Positions 37,301 through 46,434 of a DNA stretch of 64,000 bases are shown here, one piece after another. The notes under the pieces were generated by a model. The model saw nothing but the letters and a program-made list of their open reading frames with translations, searched no databases and was not told the DNA's origin. The position numbers and the translations under genes are program-made. This stretch comes from Thiohalocapsa sp963698775 (GTDB taxonomy: Bacteria > Pseudomonadota > Gammaproteobacteria > Chromatiales > Chromatiaceae), in NCBI GenBank assembly GCA_963698775.1, contig CAVOSE010000076.1, forward strand, positions 1-64,000, given 5' to 3'. How positions within the stretch are numbered: position 1 is the first letter of the stretch; every line of letters starts with the position of its first letter.

Positions 37301-38632
37301 GAGCGGCAGCGGTATCTCGACGCGGGCACTGAAGCCGCCTAGGCGTTGAGATGGCTCGAGCATCAATTCTCCGCCATACAGCGTGATGATCTCCGTGGCG
37401 ATGGACAGCCCCAGGCCATGGCCTTCCCGACGTTCATCGAGACGTGTGCCGCGCTCGCGAATGGCGTCGAGGTCGTCCCCGTCGCAGCCGGGGCCGTCAT
37501 CCTCCACCGTCAGGCGCATGCCGCTGGTCGTCGGCTCCAGCCGGCAGTCGACCCGATGGGTTGCCCACTTGCAGGCGTTGTCGAGCAGCGTGCCGAACAG
37601 TTCCAGCATGTCTTCACGGTCGGCGGCCAGCGGGGCTTCAAGGTCGAGCTTGCAGTTCAGCGTCAGCGCTTTGGTGGGATACATTCGCAGCAGCAGATCC
37701 CGCAGCACCGGCAGCTCTGCCGCGGGGTCGAACACCGAGCCGGGTGCACCGCCGCCGGCGATGCGTGCGCGCTTGAGTTCGCGCTCCACCAGTTCCCGAA
37801 CCCGCTGTACCTGCGCTGCACAGATGCTGCGGCTGTCGGCGGTGATCGGCCCTTGGCCGCGTTCAAGCTGTTGCAGCATGAGGTTGAGTGGCGCCTTGAG
37901 CGCGTGCGCCAGATTGCCGGCCGCGTTGCGAGAGCGCGAAAGGCGCTTGTCGTAAACGGCGAGCAGACCGTTGAGCTTGCGCACGAGCGGCAGTATCTCG
38001 GTGGGCACGTTTTCGGTGATGCTGCGTCTGGCACCGCGTTCCAGATCGTCGATCTCGCGGTAGATCGGTCGCAGACGTCGAAAGCTGTAGCTGACGATCA
38101 GGTGTTGAATCAGGATCATCAGCGCGAGTCCGACCAAGGCGAGTATCGCGAACAGCCGCTCGAAACCGCGCAGTGTGGCGAGCAGTGGGGTCAGATCCTC
38201 GGCCGTGGCTACGGTCACGGGCTCGCCGTCAACTTGGTATCCGGCGGTGTACACGAGCAGGTGCTGAGCCAAGGGACCATCGTCTTGCCACTGTCTGCGC
38301 TCGCCAGGGTGCAGCGCGGGCAGGTCAAGATCCCAGTCCCAAAGGGAGCGCGAGCGAATAACGCCGCCGTCGCCAGTGACGATCTTGAAATAGTGTCCGG
38401 ATAGCGGTTGGTGATAGATCGGCATGCCGTTGTCGCCGAAGGACTGGAGCGCGCCGTTCGCTTGCGGTCGCAGTGTGCCGAGCAGGGCCTCGGCATCGTG
38501 CTGAAGACGCGAGATCACGTAGGATTCGGTGGTCCGATGTAACGCCTTGTGGCCCAGCGCCCAAGCAATCCCGATCAACAGGGCAAGGCTCAAGGCCAGG
38601 CCCAGATTCAGGCGGGCGGCAAGGGAATTCAT
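37289..38632 (-). CDS. Two-component sensor histidine kinase (PhoQ/EnvZ-like)
   Basis: The 447-residue inner-membrane kinase has membrane helices at about residues 8-26 and 160-180 bordering a periplasmic sensor domain of about 130 residues. The dimerisation H-box carries H243 (GNLAHALKAPLN). The ATP domain has an N-box LLDNACKWA, a G1 box DDGPGC and a G2 box GHGLGLS. Its start overlaps the regulator stop (ATGA), so the pair is coupled. The sensed signal is unknown; PepSY association suggests a periplasmic protein or metal cue. The last codons come from the R3 repeat. Confidence 0.93.
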   Translation of the reverse strand: MNSLAARLNLGLALSLALLIGIAWALGHKALHRTTESYVISRLQHDAEALLGTLRPQANGALQSFGDNGMPIYHQPLSGHYFKIVTGDGGVIRSRSLWDWDLDLPALHPGERRQWQDDGPLAQHLLVYTAGYQVDGEPVTVATAEDLTPLLATLRGFERLFAILALVGLALMILIQHLIVSYSFRRLRPIYREIDDLERGARRSITENVPTEILPLVRKLNGLLAVYDKRLSRSRNAAGNLAHALKAPLNLMLQQLERGQGPITADSRSICAAQVQRVRELVERELKRARIAGGGAPGSVFDPAAELPVLRDLLLRMYPTKALTLNCKLDLEAPLAADREDMLELFGTLLDNACKWATHRVDCRLEPTTSGMRLTVEDDGPGCDGDDLDAIRERGTRLDERREGHGLGLSIATEIITLYGGELMLEPSQRLGGFSARVEIPLPLGKD

Positions 38633-39312
38633 GCCGGACCGCCGGCGACCGGCGCCGACGGAAAGACGTAGCCCTGTCCGCGCTGGGTTCGGACGTGATC
38701 GCGGCCGATTTTCTCGCGCAGTCGCTTGACGTAGACCTCGATCAGATTGCTGGCGTGCTCGGCGTTTTGATCGTAGACGTGCTCTATCAGCCGGTCTTTG
38801 GACAGCACCTTGTTCGGGTTGTGCATGAAATAGCGCAGCAGCCGGAACTCAGTACCCGTCAATTCGATGGTGACACCGGTGGGTAACATAACCTGCTGAC
38901 GGTCTTCGTCGAGGGTCAGGCCGGCAACCTCGAGGGTCGCCACCGCTTGGCCGGCGGCGCGGCGCACCAGCGCCTGCAGGCGGGCGATGAGTTCCTCCAC
39001 GTGAAAGGGCTTGCCGAGATAATCGTCGGCGCCGGCCTTGAGCCCGTCCACCCGCTCGTGCCAAGCATCGCGAGCGGTCAGGATCAACACCGGTGTAGCG
39101 AGCTTGGCGTGGCGCCAGTCCCGCAAGACCTCCAGCCCCGGCCTACGGGGAAGCCCAAGGTCGAGCACTATGGCGTCATACTCTTGTTCGGTGCCCAGGA
39201 AGGCACCATCGATGCCGTTTGCGGCCCAGTCGACGGCAAAGCCCGCCGCCGCGAGGTCACGGCGTAGGCCGAGTGCCAGGTCTTGATCGTCCTCGATCAG
39301 CAGCAGGCGCAT
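38629..39312 (-). CDS. OmpR/PhoP family response regulator
   Basis: The 227-residue regulator has a receiver domain with phospho-acceptor D51, the acidic pair E7/D8 and the switch Thr and Lys in TARDAWHE and KPFHVEEL. The winged-helix DNA-binding domain follows (about 128-220, LTGTEFRLLRYFMHNPNKVLSKDRL and RTQRGQGYVF). It begins 2 bp after the PepSY gene and overlaps the kinase start. Target promoters cannot be identified here. All phosphorylation residues are intact. Confidence 0.96.
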   Translation of the reverse strand: MRLLLIEDDQDLALGLRRDLAAAGFAVDWAANGIDGAFLGTEQEYDAIVLDLGLPRRPGLEVLRDWRHAKLATPVLILTARDAWHERVDGLKAGADDYLGKPFHVEELIARLQALVRRAAGQAVATLEVAGLTLDEDRQQVMLPTGVTIELTGTEFRLLRYFMHNPNKVLSKDRLIEHVYDQNAEHASNLIEVYVKRLREKIGRDHVRTQRGQGYVFPSAPVAGGPA

Positions 39313-39314
39313 GG

Positions 39315-39680
39315 TCAGTGGTCTATGGGTTCGTGCTCGATGAGTTCGCCCGTGTCGGCATTGAATTCCAGTTCCCAGACGTCGCCGCTGTTGTCGAGCA
39401 TATGCAGTTCATAGACATGGGTTGCGTGGTCGTCCTCGAAGCTCAGTTCCGCGTCGATCAAACTGCCGTCCCGCAGGCTGCGGGCGCGGCGAATGATGTC
39501 CTCCAGCGGCAGGATCTTGCCCTCGGACAGCAAACGACGAGCCAGATCAGCCCCCGCGTCGTCGATGCCGCGCGCCTGCGCCGGGGTGCACAGCAGTGCC
39601 GCGAACGTCGGCGCGAAGGCCAGACCACGCCAGACCCAAACAAGCCAAAGCGGCCTAGCTCTTGAGCGATCAAGTCGCAT
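39315..39680 (-). CDS. PepSY domain secreted protein
   Basis: The 121-residue protein has a signal peptide (Arg-rich n-region, hydrophobic core about residues 14-34, cleavage likely after AQA near 37) and a single PepSY domain (about 42-118) ending in the typical ELEFNADTGELIEHE strand. PepSY domains are thought to inhibit or bind peptidases or to sense metals or haem. It is the first gene of an operon with the response regulator and the histidine kinase, an arrangement seen in several PhoP/QseB-like systems. Here it may act as a periplasmic accessory of the kinase; that is inference. Confidence 0.85.
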   Translation of the reverse strand: MRLDRSRARPLWLVWVWRGLAFAPTFAALLCTPAQARGIDDAGADLARRLLSEGKILPLEDIIRRARSLRDGSLIDAELSFEDDHATHVYELHMLDNSGDVWELEFNADTGELIEHEPIDH

Positions 39681-39815
39681 GTGTTTCGACCATCTGCAAC
39701 CAGGTTTTACTCGACCGCATCATGACGTGGCGTCTAATCGCAAGGGTATCGCTGCGATCATGCAACGCGCGCGCGGTGGTTATGAAGCGGCGGTTCCGTG
39801 AGTTGTGTGCTACCG

Positions 39816-40226
39816 TTAGTGCCAGGTGCCGGTTGCGGGCGTGACGCGCAGTTGTACGACACCTGCCGGCACGTCATCAACCCGCGTGCGAAAGTAGGCC
39901 GAGTGCGGATTCCGCTTACTTGGACTGAAGGTCCCCAAGGCGCCGGAGTGGCGGCGCAGCACGCGGCTATCGTCACCGATCAGGTCGATGTTCACGTGGC
40001 CCGGGATGCGGCCGTAATAGTCTCGGCGTTTGTCGATGTGGCCGCTGATCGCGAGCGTCTGCTCCTGCCACTGGTATCTGACGTCCGTGGGGGTGAGTCG
40101 GACGGAGCCGTCGACCTGTATGGACAGGGCACTGGGATCATGCGCGGTTTTGGCTAAAGCGCTTGGGGCGAGTGCAACCGCAGCCAGCAGCACCAGGGAA
40201 CGGGCCTTGGATACTAACGATTGCAT
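39816..40226 (-). CDS. Secreted protein of unknown function
   Basis: The 136-residue protein has a clear signal peptide (MQSLVSKARSLVLLAAVALAPSALA, cleaved after about residue 25). The mature part is predicted beta-rich with alternating hydrophobic and polar residues (TPTDVRYQWQEQTLAISG, GHVNIDLIG, YFRTRVDDVPAGVVQLRV), like an immunoglobulin-type periplasmic fold. No family is recognised. It lies 136 bp upstream of the PepSY gene on the same strand, so it could be co-regulated with that two-component operon. A hairpin repeat element lies immediately upstream. Confidence 0.68.
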   Translation of the reverse strand: MQSLVSKARSLVLLAAVALAPSALAKTAHDPSALSIQVDGSVRLTPTDVRYQWQEQTLAISGHIDKRRDYYGRIPGHVNIDLIGDDSRVLRRHSGALGTFSPSKRNPHSAYFRTRVDDVPAGVVQLRVTPATGTWH

Positions 40227-40257
40227 GTGGTCCTCGTCGCATTAGGTTTGGGCAGAT

Positions 40258-40444
40258 CTAGCGAGGCTTCGCCTCAGACCGACAAGTCGTGACCATCGGA
40301 TCGGTATCGGTATCGGTATCGGTATCGAAATCTTAGCGAGTGACTCAATCCCGATCCCGATTGCGAGGAGCCTCCTCGCCAGTCCGATGCCGCATTCAAG
40401 CTTGACTCATCTGCGAGCATCCGGCGCCCCCAAGCAAGTTTAGG
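40258..40444 (-). repeat. CTAG-bounded simple-repeat hairpin element, copy B (inverted)
   Basis: A 187-bp element, minus orientation. Read on the minus strand it starts CTAAACTTGCTTGGGGGCG and ends GAGGCGAAGCCTCGCTAG. It shares GATGAGTCAAG and GCATCGGACTGGCG with copy A, and GACTTGTCGGTCTGAGGCG with copy C. The centre contains GATCGGGATCGG on the left and four GATACC units on the right, facing and complementary. It sits upstream of the secreted-protein gene. Confidence 0.85.
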
Positions 40445-40611
40445 ATGCTGCGCTTGATGTCCAACGGTAGCAACCGAGCCTGAAACCAAACTGAACGAGA
40501 AGCCTGGCGGGGCTGCCTGTGCTGGCAACCATTCGGCCCGCACCGACGTGGTGGGAGTTAGACCGCTTTCCGCTGTGCCGCACCCCGCTCGGATGCAGCA
40601 TAGTCGGCTCG

Positions 40612-41523
40612 TTAAAAGCGCAAATCAAATGTCGCACCCGCAATGGGCGCCGTGTCGTAGTCGCTCTTTTCGAGCAGATCGCCGTTGTCGTCTTCCAGCC
40701 GCAGTTGACCGCCCAACTTGGCGCCGGCGATGATGCTGAAGCTGAAGTCGGGGCCGACGCTGCGTGTGACGGACAGATACAGCGGCACCCCTGTCTCCTG
40801 TCCGACACCGCCCGCGGCGACGCCGTCGTCGTCGAGGCGAAAGCGCTCCTTCTCATAGCGGCCACCGAGGCTGAACGACCAGCGATCCGATGCCTTCCAG
40901 GCCAGCGAGAGCCCCGGGCCGCGGGTCGCGGCGAAGCCACGGGCCGTACGCAGGCTAATGCGATCGGTGATGCGCCAATCCACGGCGAGGATCGGAAACC
41001 AATCGGCGTCCTCCTCCAAGTCGGAGAAGACGCCGAAGCCGGGTCCGATGCTGAGTCGGTCGTTGAAGCGATAGGTGGCGGCGGCGAGGAGTCCGCCGGT
41101 GCGACCGTCGTCCAGCGAGGCGCCGGTCTCGGCCGCCCAGCGGACGCTGGGAATGGCAAACACGTTCCAACGTTCGCTGGCCTGCCAATTGAACGATGCG
41201 CTGAGCCGGGCGTCGCGGACCTCTGACCAAGGGCGCGCGCCGCCGAGTCCGGCATTGCCCGTGAAGCTGTAATTGCGCTGGCCGACACCGGCGGACAGGC
41301 CCGCTCGCAACGTCGACGTTAAGGCGCGGCTGGTGCCAAGGCGAAAGGCCCAGGCATCCACCGACAGATCTCCCCCGTCGTCGATGCCGCTTTGCCACTG
41401 ATGCAGCGCTCCCGCCTCGGCCGAGATACGCCAGCCGTCGCCAGTGGGCTGAGCATGCGCCGCGCAGACGGCCAGAGACAGCGCCAGCGCGGTTGTGGAT
41501 CGGAGGATGTTCAACGGGTGCAT
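40612..41523 (-). CDS. Predicted outer-membrane beta-barrel protein
   Basis: The 303-residue protein has a signal peptide (MHPLNILRSTTALALSLAVCAAHA, cleavage after about residue 24). The mature region is built of alternating hydrophobic/polar beta strands with aromatic girdles (SASFNWQASERWNVFAIPSVRW, LSIGPGFGVFSDLEED, WSFSLGGRYEKERF) and a C-terminal phenylalanine (FDLRF), typical of a BAM substrate. Transport function is unknown; small porin-like or DUF6268-type barrels are the likely relatives. It is monocistronic between a repeat element and the DUF3240 gene. Confidence 0.78.
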   Translation of the reverse strand: MHPLNILRSTTALALSLAVCAAHAQPTGDGWRISAEAGALHQWQSGIDDGGDLSVDAWAFRLGTSRALTSTLRAGLSAGVGQRNYSFTGNAGLGGARPWSEVRDARLSASFNWQASERWNVFAIPSVRWAAETGASLDDGRTGGLLAAATYRFNDRLSIGPGFGVFSDLEEDADWFPILAVDWRITDRISLRTARGFAATRGPGLSLAWKASDRWSFSLGGRYEKERFRLDDDGVAAGGVGQETGVPLYLSVTRSVGPDFSFSIIAGAKLGGQLRLEDDNGDLLEKSDYDTAPIAGATFDLRF

Positions 41524-41678
41524 GCAAAAGACTCCAGGGGCGTGATATCGGTTCGACCTCGCTCATAGGCGGGGACCTGGCAACGAGGTCGGTGTGAGCG
41601 CCCTTATACTACCCTCCGACAGCGGTACAGTGCGATTTGTGCCTTGCGAGCCAGCCTGAACCGCGCGCCGGCGAGCCG

Positions 41679-41981
41679 TTAGTCCAGACGCCCGAAGTCC
41701 GCTACCGGCACTACCCAATAGTGTAGCCCGCTGGCGGCGAAGGCGGTGCGCAGGTCGTCGAGCAGGGCCCTTGCCGTTTCGGGCGGGACATGGGTGACGA
41801 ACATCACGCGGCGGCTGCGGCCGGCGACCTGCTCTGCGAGAGTCATGGATTTCTCCGATGAGCCATGGCCGGCGACGGGCATGCTGGAGAAGCCGGGGAC
41901 GTCGTCGCGCTCCAGTAACCATTCGGCCAGAGCGTCTTCGACCTGGGGGGGGACGATCAGATTCAGCAGGCAGTTAGCCAT
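41679..41981 (-). CDS. DUF3240 family protein
   Basis: The 100-residue soluble protein resembles DUF3240, small PII/CutA-like ferredoxin-fold proteins usually encoded at the 3' end of CzcCBA/CusCBA operons. It starts MANCLLNLIVPPQVEDALAEWLL and ends YWVVPVADFGRL. It lies about 190 bp downstream of the RND pump gene on the same strand, with a hairpin in between. A metal-sensing or pump-regulatory role is suggested by context only. Confidence 0.82.
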   Translation of the reverse strand: MANCLLNLIVPPQVEDALAEWLLERDDVPGFSSMPVAGHGSSEKSMTLAEQVAGRSRRVMFVTHVPPETARALLDDLRTAFAASGLHYWVVPVADFGRLD

Positions 41982-42043
41982 GGTCCTGTCTCAACGTAGG
42001 CCTTTTTAGTCACGATTGAACAACAAACGGGACATCGTTTCTT

Positions 42044-42119
42044 AACTACGAAACAGGCGAAAATCGCGAAAATCGTCGATTCGCAGACGAAATCCTTGAT
42101 TTTCGCGATTTTCGTAGTT
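42044..42119. repeat. AT-rich inverted repeat between czcA and DUF3240
   Basis: The left arm (42044-42074) and right arm (42098-42119) both contain GCGAAAATCGCGAAAATC-type sequence in opposite orientation, flanked by ACTACGAA/TTCGTAGT. The arms are complementary apart from a few inserted bases. The hairpin lies between the pump gene and the DUF3240 gene and might end or process the operon transcript; no T-run follows. Confidence 0.75.
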
Positions 42120-42168
42120 CGCATTTTCCGCGGTAAAGTTCACATTGCTTCTGCTGCGTTGCCCATGA

Positions 42169-45100
42169 TCATCCGAAGCGCCGATACAGGATCGGCAGCA
42201 AAATCAGCGTCAGCGCGGTCGAGGACAGCAGGCCGCCGATGACGACGATGGCCAGCGGGCGCTGGATCTCGGAGCCGGGGCCGGTGGCGAACAGCAGCGG
42301 CACCAGGCCGAAGGCGGCGATGTTGGCGGTCATCAGCACCGGTCGCAGCCGGCGCTTGGCGCCCTCGACGACCACCTCGGCCATGGGTCGGCCAAGCGCC
42401 TTGAGCTGATTGAACCAGGTGACCATGACCACGCCGTTCAGCACCGCGATGCCGAGCAGGGCGATGAAGCCCACCGAGGCGGGCACCGACAGGTATTCCC
42501 CGGTGATGGCCAGGCCGACGATGCCGCCGATCAGCGCAAAGGGGACGTTGGCCAGCACCAATGCCGCCTGATTGACGGAGCGGAAGGTGGAGAACAGCAC
42601 CAGGAAGATCAGCCCCACGGCCACCGGCACCACCAGCGCCAGGCGTGCGGCGGCGCGCTGCTGATTCTCGAACTCGCCGCCCCATTCCAGCCAGTAGCCG
42701 GTGGGCATGTCGACCTGCTCGGCGACCGCCGCGCGCGCCTCCTCGACAAAGCCGACCAGGTCGCGGCCGTCGACGTTGGCGATGGCCACGGCCATGCGGT
42801 TGCCGCGCTCACGCGAGAGCGCCACCGGGCCTTCGATGCGTTCCATCTGCACCAGATTGGCGAGCGGCACCGAGCGCCCATCCGGCAGCGCGAGCTGCAG
42901 GCCGCTGAAGCGCGACGGCGACGTGCGCAATGCCTCCGGCCCACGCACCACCAGCGGTAGACGCTTGCCCTCACGGTAGACCGTGCCGACCCGCAGCCCC
43001 TCCACCTGGGCGCGCAGCACCGCCGCGAGCGCATCGGCATCGATGCCGAGCCGACCCGCCTCCAGCCGGTCCACCGTCAGGTTCAGGTACTGTGCGCCGT
43101 CATTGCGTGGGGTGTAGACGTCTTGCGAGCCGGTGATGCCGTCGAGCACGGCGACCACTTCCTCCGCGATGCGGTTGAGTTGGTCTTGCTCGTTACCGAA
43201 GATCTTCACCGCCAGATCGCCGCGCACGCCGGTCAGCATCTCCGAGACGCGCATCTCGATGGGCTGGGTGAAGGCATAGTCGACGCCGGGGAAGCGCTCC
43301 AGCACGACGCGGATCGCCTCCATGAGTTCGTCCTTGGTGGCGAAGCGCCAGTCCTCATGCGGTGCCAGCACCAGGAAGCTGTCGGTCTGATTCAGGCCCA
43401 TCGGGTCGAGGCCCAGCTCGTCGGAGCCGGTGCGGGCGATGATGGACTTCACCTCCGGCACCTCGTCCAGGATGGCGCGCTGCACGCGCTGGTCGATGGC
43501 GAGGGACTCCGCCAGGTTGATGGACGGGAGCTTCTCCAATTGAACGATCAGGTCACCCTCGTCCAGGCTCGGCATGAAGGCCTTGCCGATGCGGGTATAC
43601 AGCGCACCGGCGCCGACCAGCAGGGCTAGCGCCAGGATGATGACGATCCACTGATTGCGCAGGCCCCAACCCAGCACTGGGCCGTAGACACGCAGCATTT
43701 GGCGCACCACCCAGGGCTCCTCGTGGGAGACCTTGCCCAACAGGAACGAGCTCAGCACCGGGATGATGGTCAGCGACAACAGCAGCGAACTGGCCAGCGC
43801 AAACACGATGGTCAGCGCCACCGGCACGAACAGCTTGCCCTCCAGCCCCTGCAAGGTGAGCAGCGGCAGGAACACGATGATGATGATCAGGATGCCGGAG
43901 GACACCGGCACCGCCACCTCGCGGGTGGCGCGATAGATCAGATGCAGCCGCGGCAGCCGCCCCTTGCTGCCGGCGTGCGCGAGCTGGGTGACGATGTTCT
44001 CCACCACCACCACGGCCGCGTCCACCAACATGCCGATGGCGATGGCCAGACCGCCGAGGGACATCAGATTCGCCGTCAGGTTGAACTGACGCATCAGGAT
44101 GAAGGTGGCCAGCGCCGACAGCGGCAGGATCAGCGCCACGGTCAGCGCCGCGCGCAGGTCGCCCAGGAACAGAACCAGCAGCACCAGTACCAGCACCACG
44201 GCCTCGATCAGGGCCTTGACCACGGTGTGCACGGCCTTGTTCACCAGCACGCCGCGGTCGTAGAAGACATCAATGGTGACGCCTTCCGGCAGACCGACCG
44301 AGATCTCGTCCAGCTTTGCCTGTACGCCTTGCACCACGGCGCGGGCGTTGGCACCGCGCAGCCCGAGCACCAGACCCTCCACCGTCTCGCCCTCGCCGTT
44401 GCGGGTGACGGCGCCATAGCGGGTCAGTGCCGACAGGCGCACCTCGGCGATATCGGCGACGCGCACCGGCTGCTGTGCATTGCCGCCGACGACGACGGCG
44501 GCCAGATCGTCGAGGGTGGCAATGGCGCCCTCGCTGCGCACCAACAGCGCCTCCTCTCCCTCGTCCAGGCGACCAGCGCCGTCGTTGCCGTTGTTGGCGG
44601 CGATGGCGTCCTGCAGGTCGCTGAGCTGGATGCCGTTGGCAGCCATGCGGCCATTGTCCGGGACCACCTCAAAGGTGGTGACCAGGCCGCCCAAGGAATT
44701 TACGTCGGCGACACCGGGCACCGAGCGTAGGGCAGGGCGGATGGTCCAATCGAGCAGATCCCGCTTCTCGTAGAGGTTTAGGCCCCCGCCCTCGATACTA
44801 AACATGAACATCTCGCCCAGCGGCGTGGTCATCGGCGCGATGCCGCCCTCGATGCCGGCGGGCAGATCGCCCCAGATCGCGGCCAGGCGCTCGGCCACCT
44901 GCTGGCGCGCCCAGTAGATGTCGGTGCCCTCGGCGAAGTCGACGGTGATGTCGGTGAGCGCGTACTTGGCGATGGAACGCAGCATGGTCTGACGCGGGAT
45001 GCCGAGCATCTCCACCTCGATCAGGCTGGTGATGCGCGATTCGACCTCCTCGGGCGTCATGCCCGGCCGCCTTGACGATGATCTTGACCTGGGTGGTGGA

Positions 45101-45226
45101 GACATCCGGGAAGGCGTCGATCGGCGTCGTTTTTAATGCCTGCCAGCCGCCGCCGACCAACAACAGCATCAGCAGCAGCATCAGCAGCCGCTGCGTCAGC
45201 GAGAATTGGATCAGTCGCGCGAGCAT
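42169..45226 (-). pseudogene. CzcA/CusA-type RND efflux pump gene with a one-base frameshift
   Basis: Two frames together encode a complete heavy-metal RND pump of about 1018 residues, the normal CzcA length. From ATG 45226 the first 52 residues (LARLIQFSLTQRLL...FPDVSTTQVKIIVKA) read in one frame. At about 45066 the bases GCGGCCGGGC contain one G too many, and from PGMTPEEVESRIT onward the second frame runs unbroken to 42169. The second part has all twelve-helix RND features, including LVDAAVVVVENI and the C-terminal ILPILYRRFG. As printed, translation would end early; a sequencing error or a phase-variable run are alternatives. The start overlaps the adaptor gene's stop (TAATG). Confidence 0.85.
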
Positions 45227-46434
45227 TAGTTGGCGCCGCCTTCTGAGCCAGTTTCAGCGCCAGCATCCGCCCCGGCCAGCCAGGCCGCCTTCAGCGCCAC
45301 CACGCCGCTGATCGCGAGTCGGTCCGACTTGGCGAGATTGCCGCTGATGACCGCGGTGCGTTCCTCCTCTACCAAGACCTCGACCGGTAGCGCGGCAAAG
45401 CCGCCATCACGGGCCGCGAAGACATAGGCGCTGCCGGCGTAACGCACCACCGCCGCTGACGGCACCCGCCAACTGCCGCCCTCAGTCGGCGCCGCACTGA
45501 GCTGCACCTCGACAAACTGGCCTGGGCGCAGCTTCTCGGTGCCGGTCTGGATCTCCGCGCGCACCAGCACGCCCTGATCCTCGGCATGCACCATGCGCCC
45601 GATGGTGATGATCTGGCCCTCGATGCCGAGCGTCGGCAGCACCACCGGTGCCCCAAGCCGGATGCCGCCGAGACCCTCGACCGGTACATGCACCTCCACC
45701 CACAGCGGCTTCAGCTCCGCGACCCGGTACAGCGGTGCGGCGGTCGCCACGGACTCGCCGGTGCTTACCATCTGCTCCAGCACCACGCCGCCGATAGGGG
45801 TTCGCACCGGCAGGCTGCTCGATAGCTGCCGGCTCTGGGTCAGAGCGTCGATGTCCGCGGGGGACAGACCGGACAGTTGGAGCAGCTGGCGGCGCTGCTC
45901 GACCAGCGTGGACAACTCCCGCTGACTTGCCCGGCTCTCCAGTAGGCGCCGTTGGGCGATAATGCCCTCGTTGTGCAGCTTGCGGTCGCGAGCGAGCTGA
46001 CTCTCGGCCAAGCCGAGGCGTGTGACCGCCTCCAGATAGTTGCTCTGCGTGTCCACCAGCTCCGGGCTGCGCAGGCGTGCAAGCACCTGGCCGGGGTCGA
46101 CGTGCTCGCCCTCGGCCACCAGCAGCGCCTCGATCACCCCCGCTTGGGGCGTGGAGACGACCCGCAGTTGCGGGTTCGGCACCGCCACCTGCGCCGGGTA
46201 GCGCCGGGTCAGGGTCTCTTCCGCGGCCATCGGCGCGGCCAGCTCGACGCCGAAGGCACGCTGCTGATCGGCGCTGATGGTCACCAGGGCGGGTTCGGCG
46301 GCCGGCGTCGTCGTCGCAACGGTGGCCCCGGCTACGATCAGTGCGGCGAATCCCATGGTCCGCGCGTGGCCCCGGACGCTGGATGCATAACGGGGCGGGC
46401 GATGCGGGATCGCGGGGGCGATGCGGACTGTCAT
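45226..46434 (-). CDS. RND efflux periplasmic adaptor (CzcB/CusB family)
   Basis: The 402-residue membrane-fusion protein joins the RND pump to the outer-membrane channel. After a basic N-terminus and hydrophobic stretch (about residues 27-47), the lipoyl/barrel-sandwich half-motifs (VVSTPQAGVIEALLVAEGEHV and LPVRTPIGGVVLEQMVSTGESV) flank an alpha-hairpin (about 130-205). The beta-barrel and membrane-proximal domains follow (LWVEVHVPVEGLGGIRLG; LRPGQFVEVQL). The start overlaps the TolC-like gene stop (ATGA) and the stop overlaps the pump start, so czcCBA are coupled. No His/Met-rich metal-binding tail is seen. Confidence 0.93.
   Translation of the reverse strand: MTVRIAPAIPHRPPRYASSVRGHARTMGFAALIVAGATVATTTPAAEPALVTISADQQRAFGVELAAPMAAEETLTRRYPAQVAVPNPQLRVVSTPQAGVIEALLVAEGEHVDPGQVLARLRSPELVDTQSNYLEAVTRLGLAESQLARDRKLHNEGIIAQRRLLESRASQRELSTLVEQRRQLLQLSGLSPADIDALTQSRQLSSSLPVRTPIGGVVLEQMVSTGESVATAAPLYRVAELKPLWVEVHVPVEGLGGIRLGAPVVLPTLGIEGQIITIGRMVHAEDQGVLVRAEIQTGTEKLRPGQFVEVQLSAAPTEGGSWRVPSAAVVRYAGSAYVFAARDGGFAALPVEVLVEEERTAVISGNLAKSDRLAISGVVALKAAWLAGADAGAETGSEGGAN

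Noticed and set aside
40274..40543. Open frame with an Arg-Tyr repeat protein
   Set aside because: The repeat residues come from the GATACC units of hairpin element copy B; there is no ribosome site and the frame is not shared with copies A and C.
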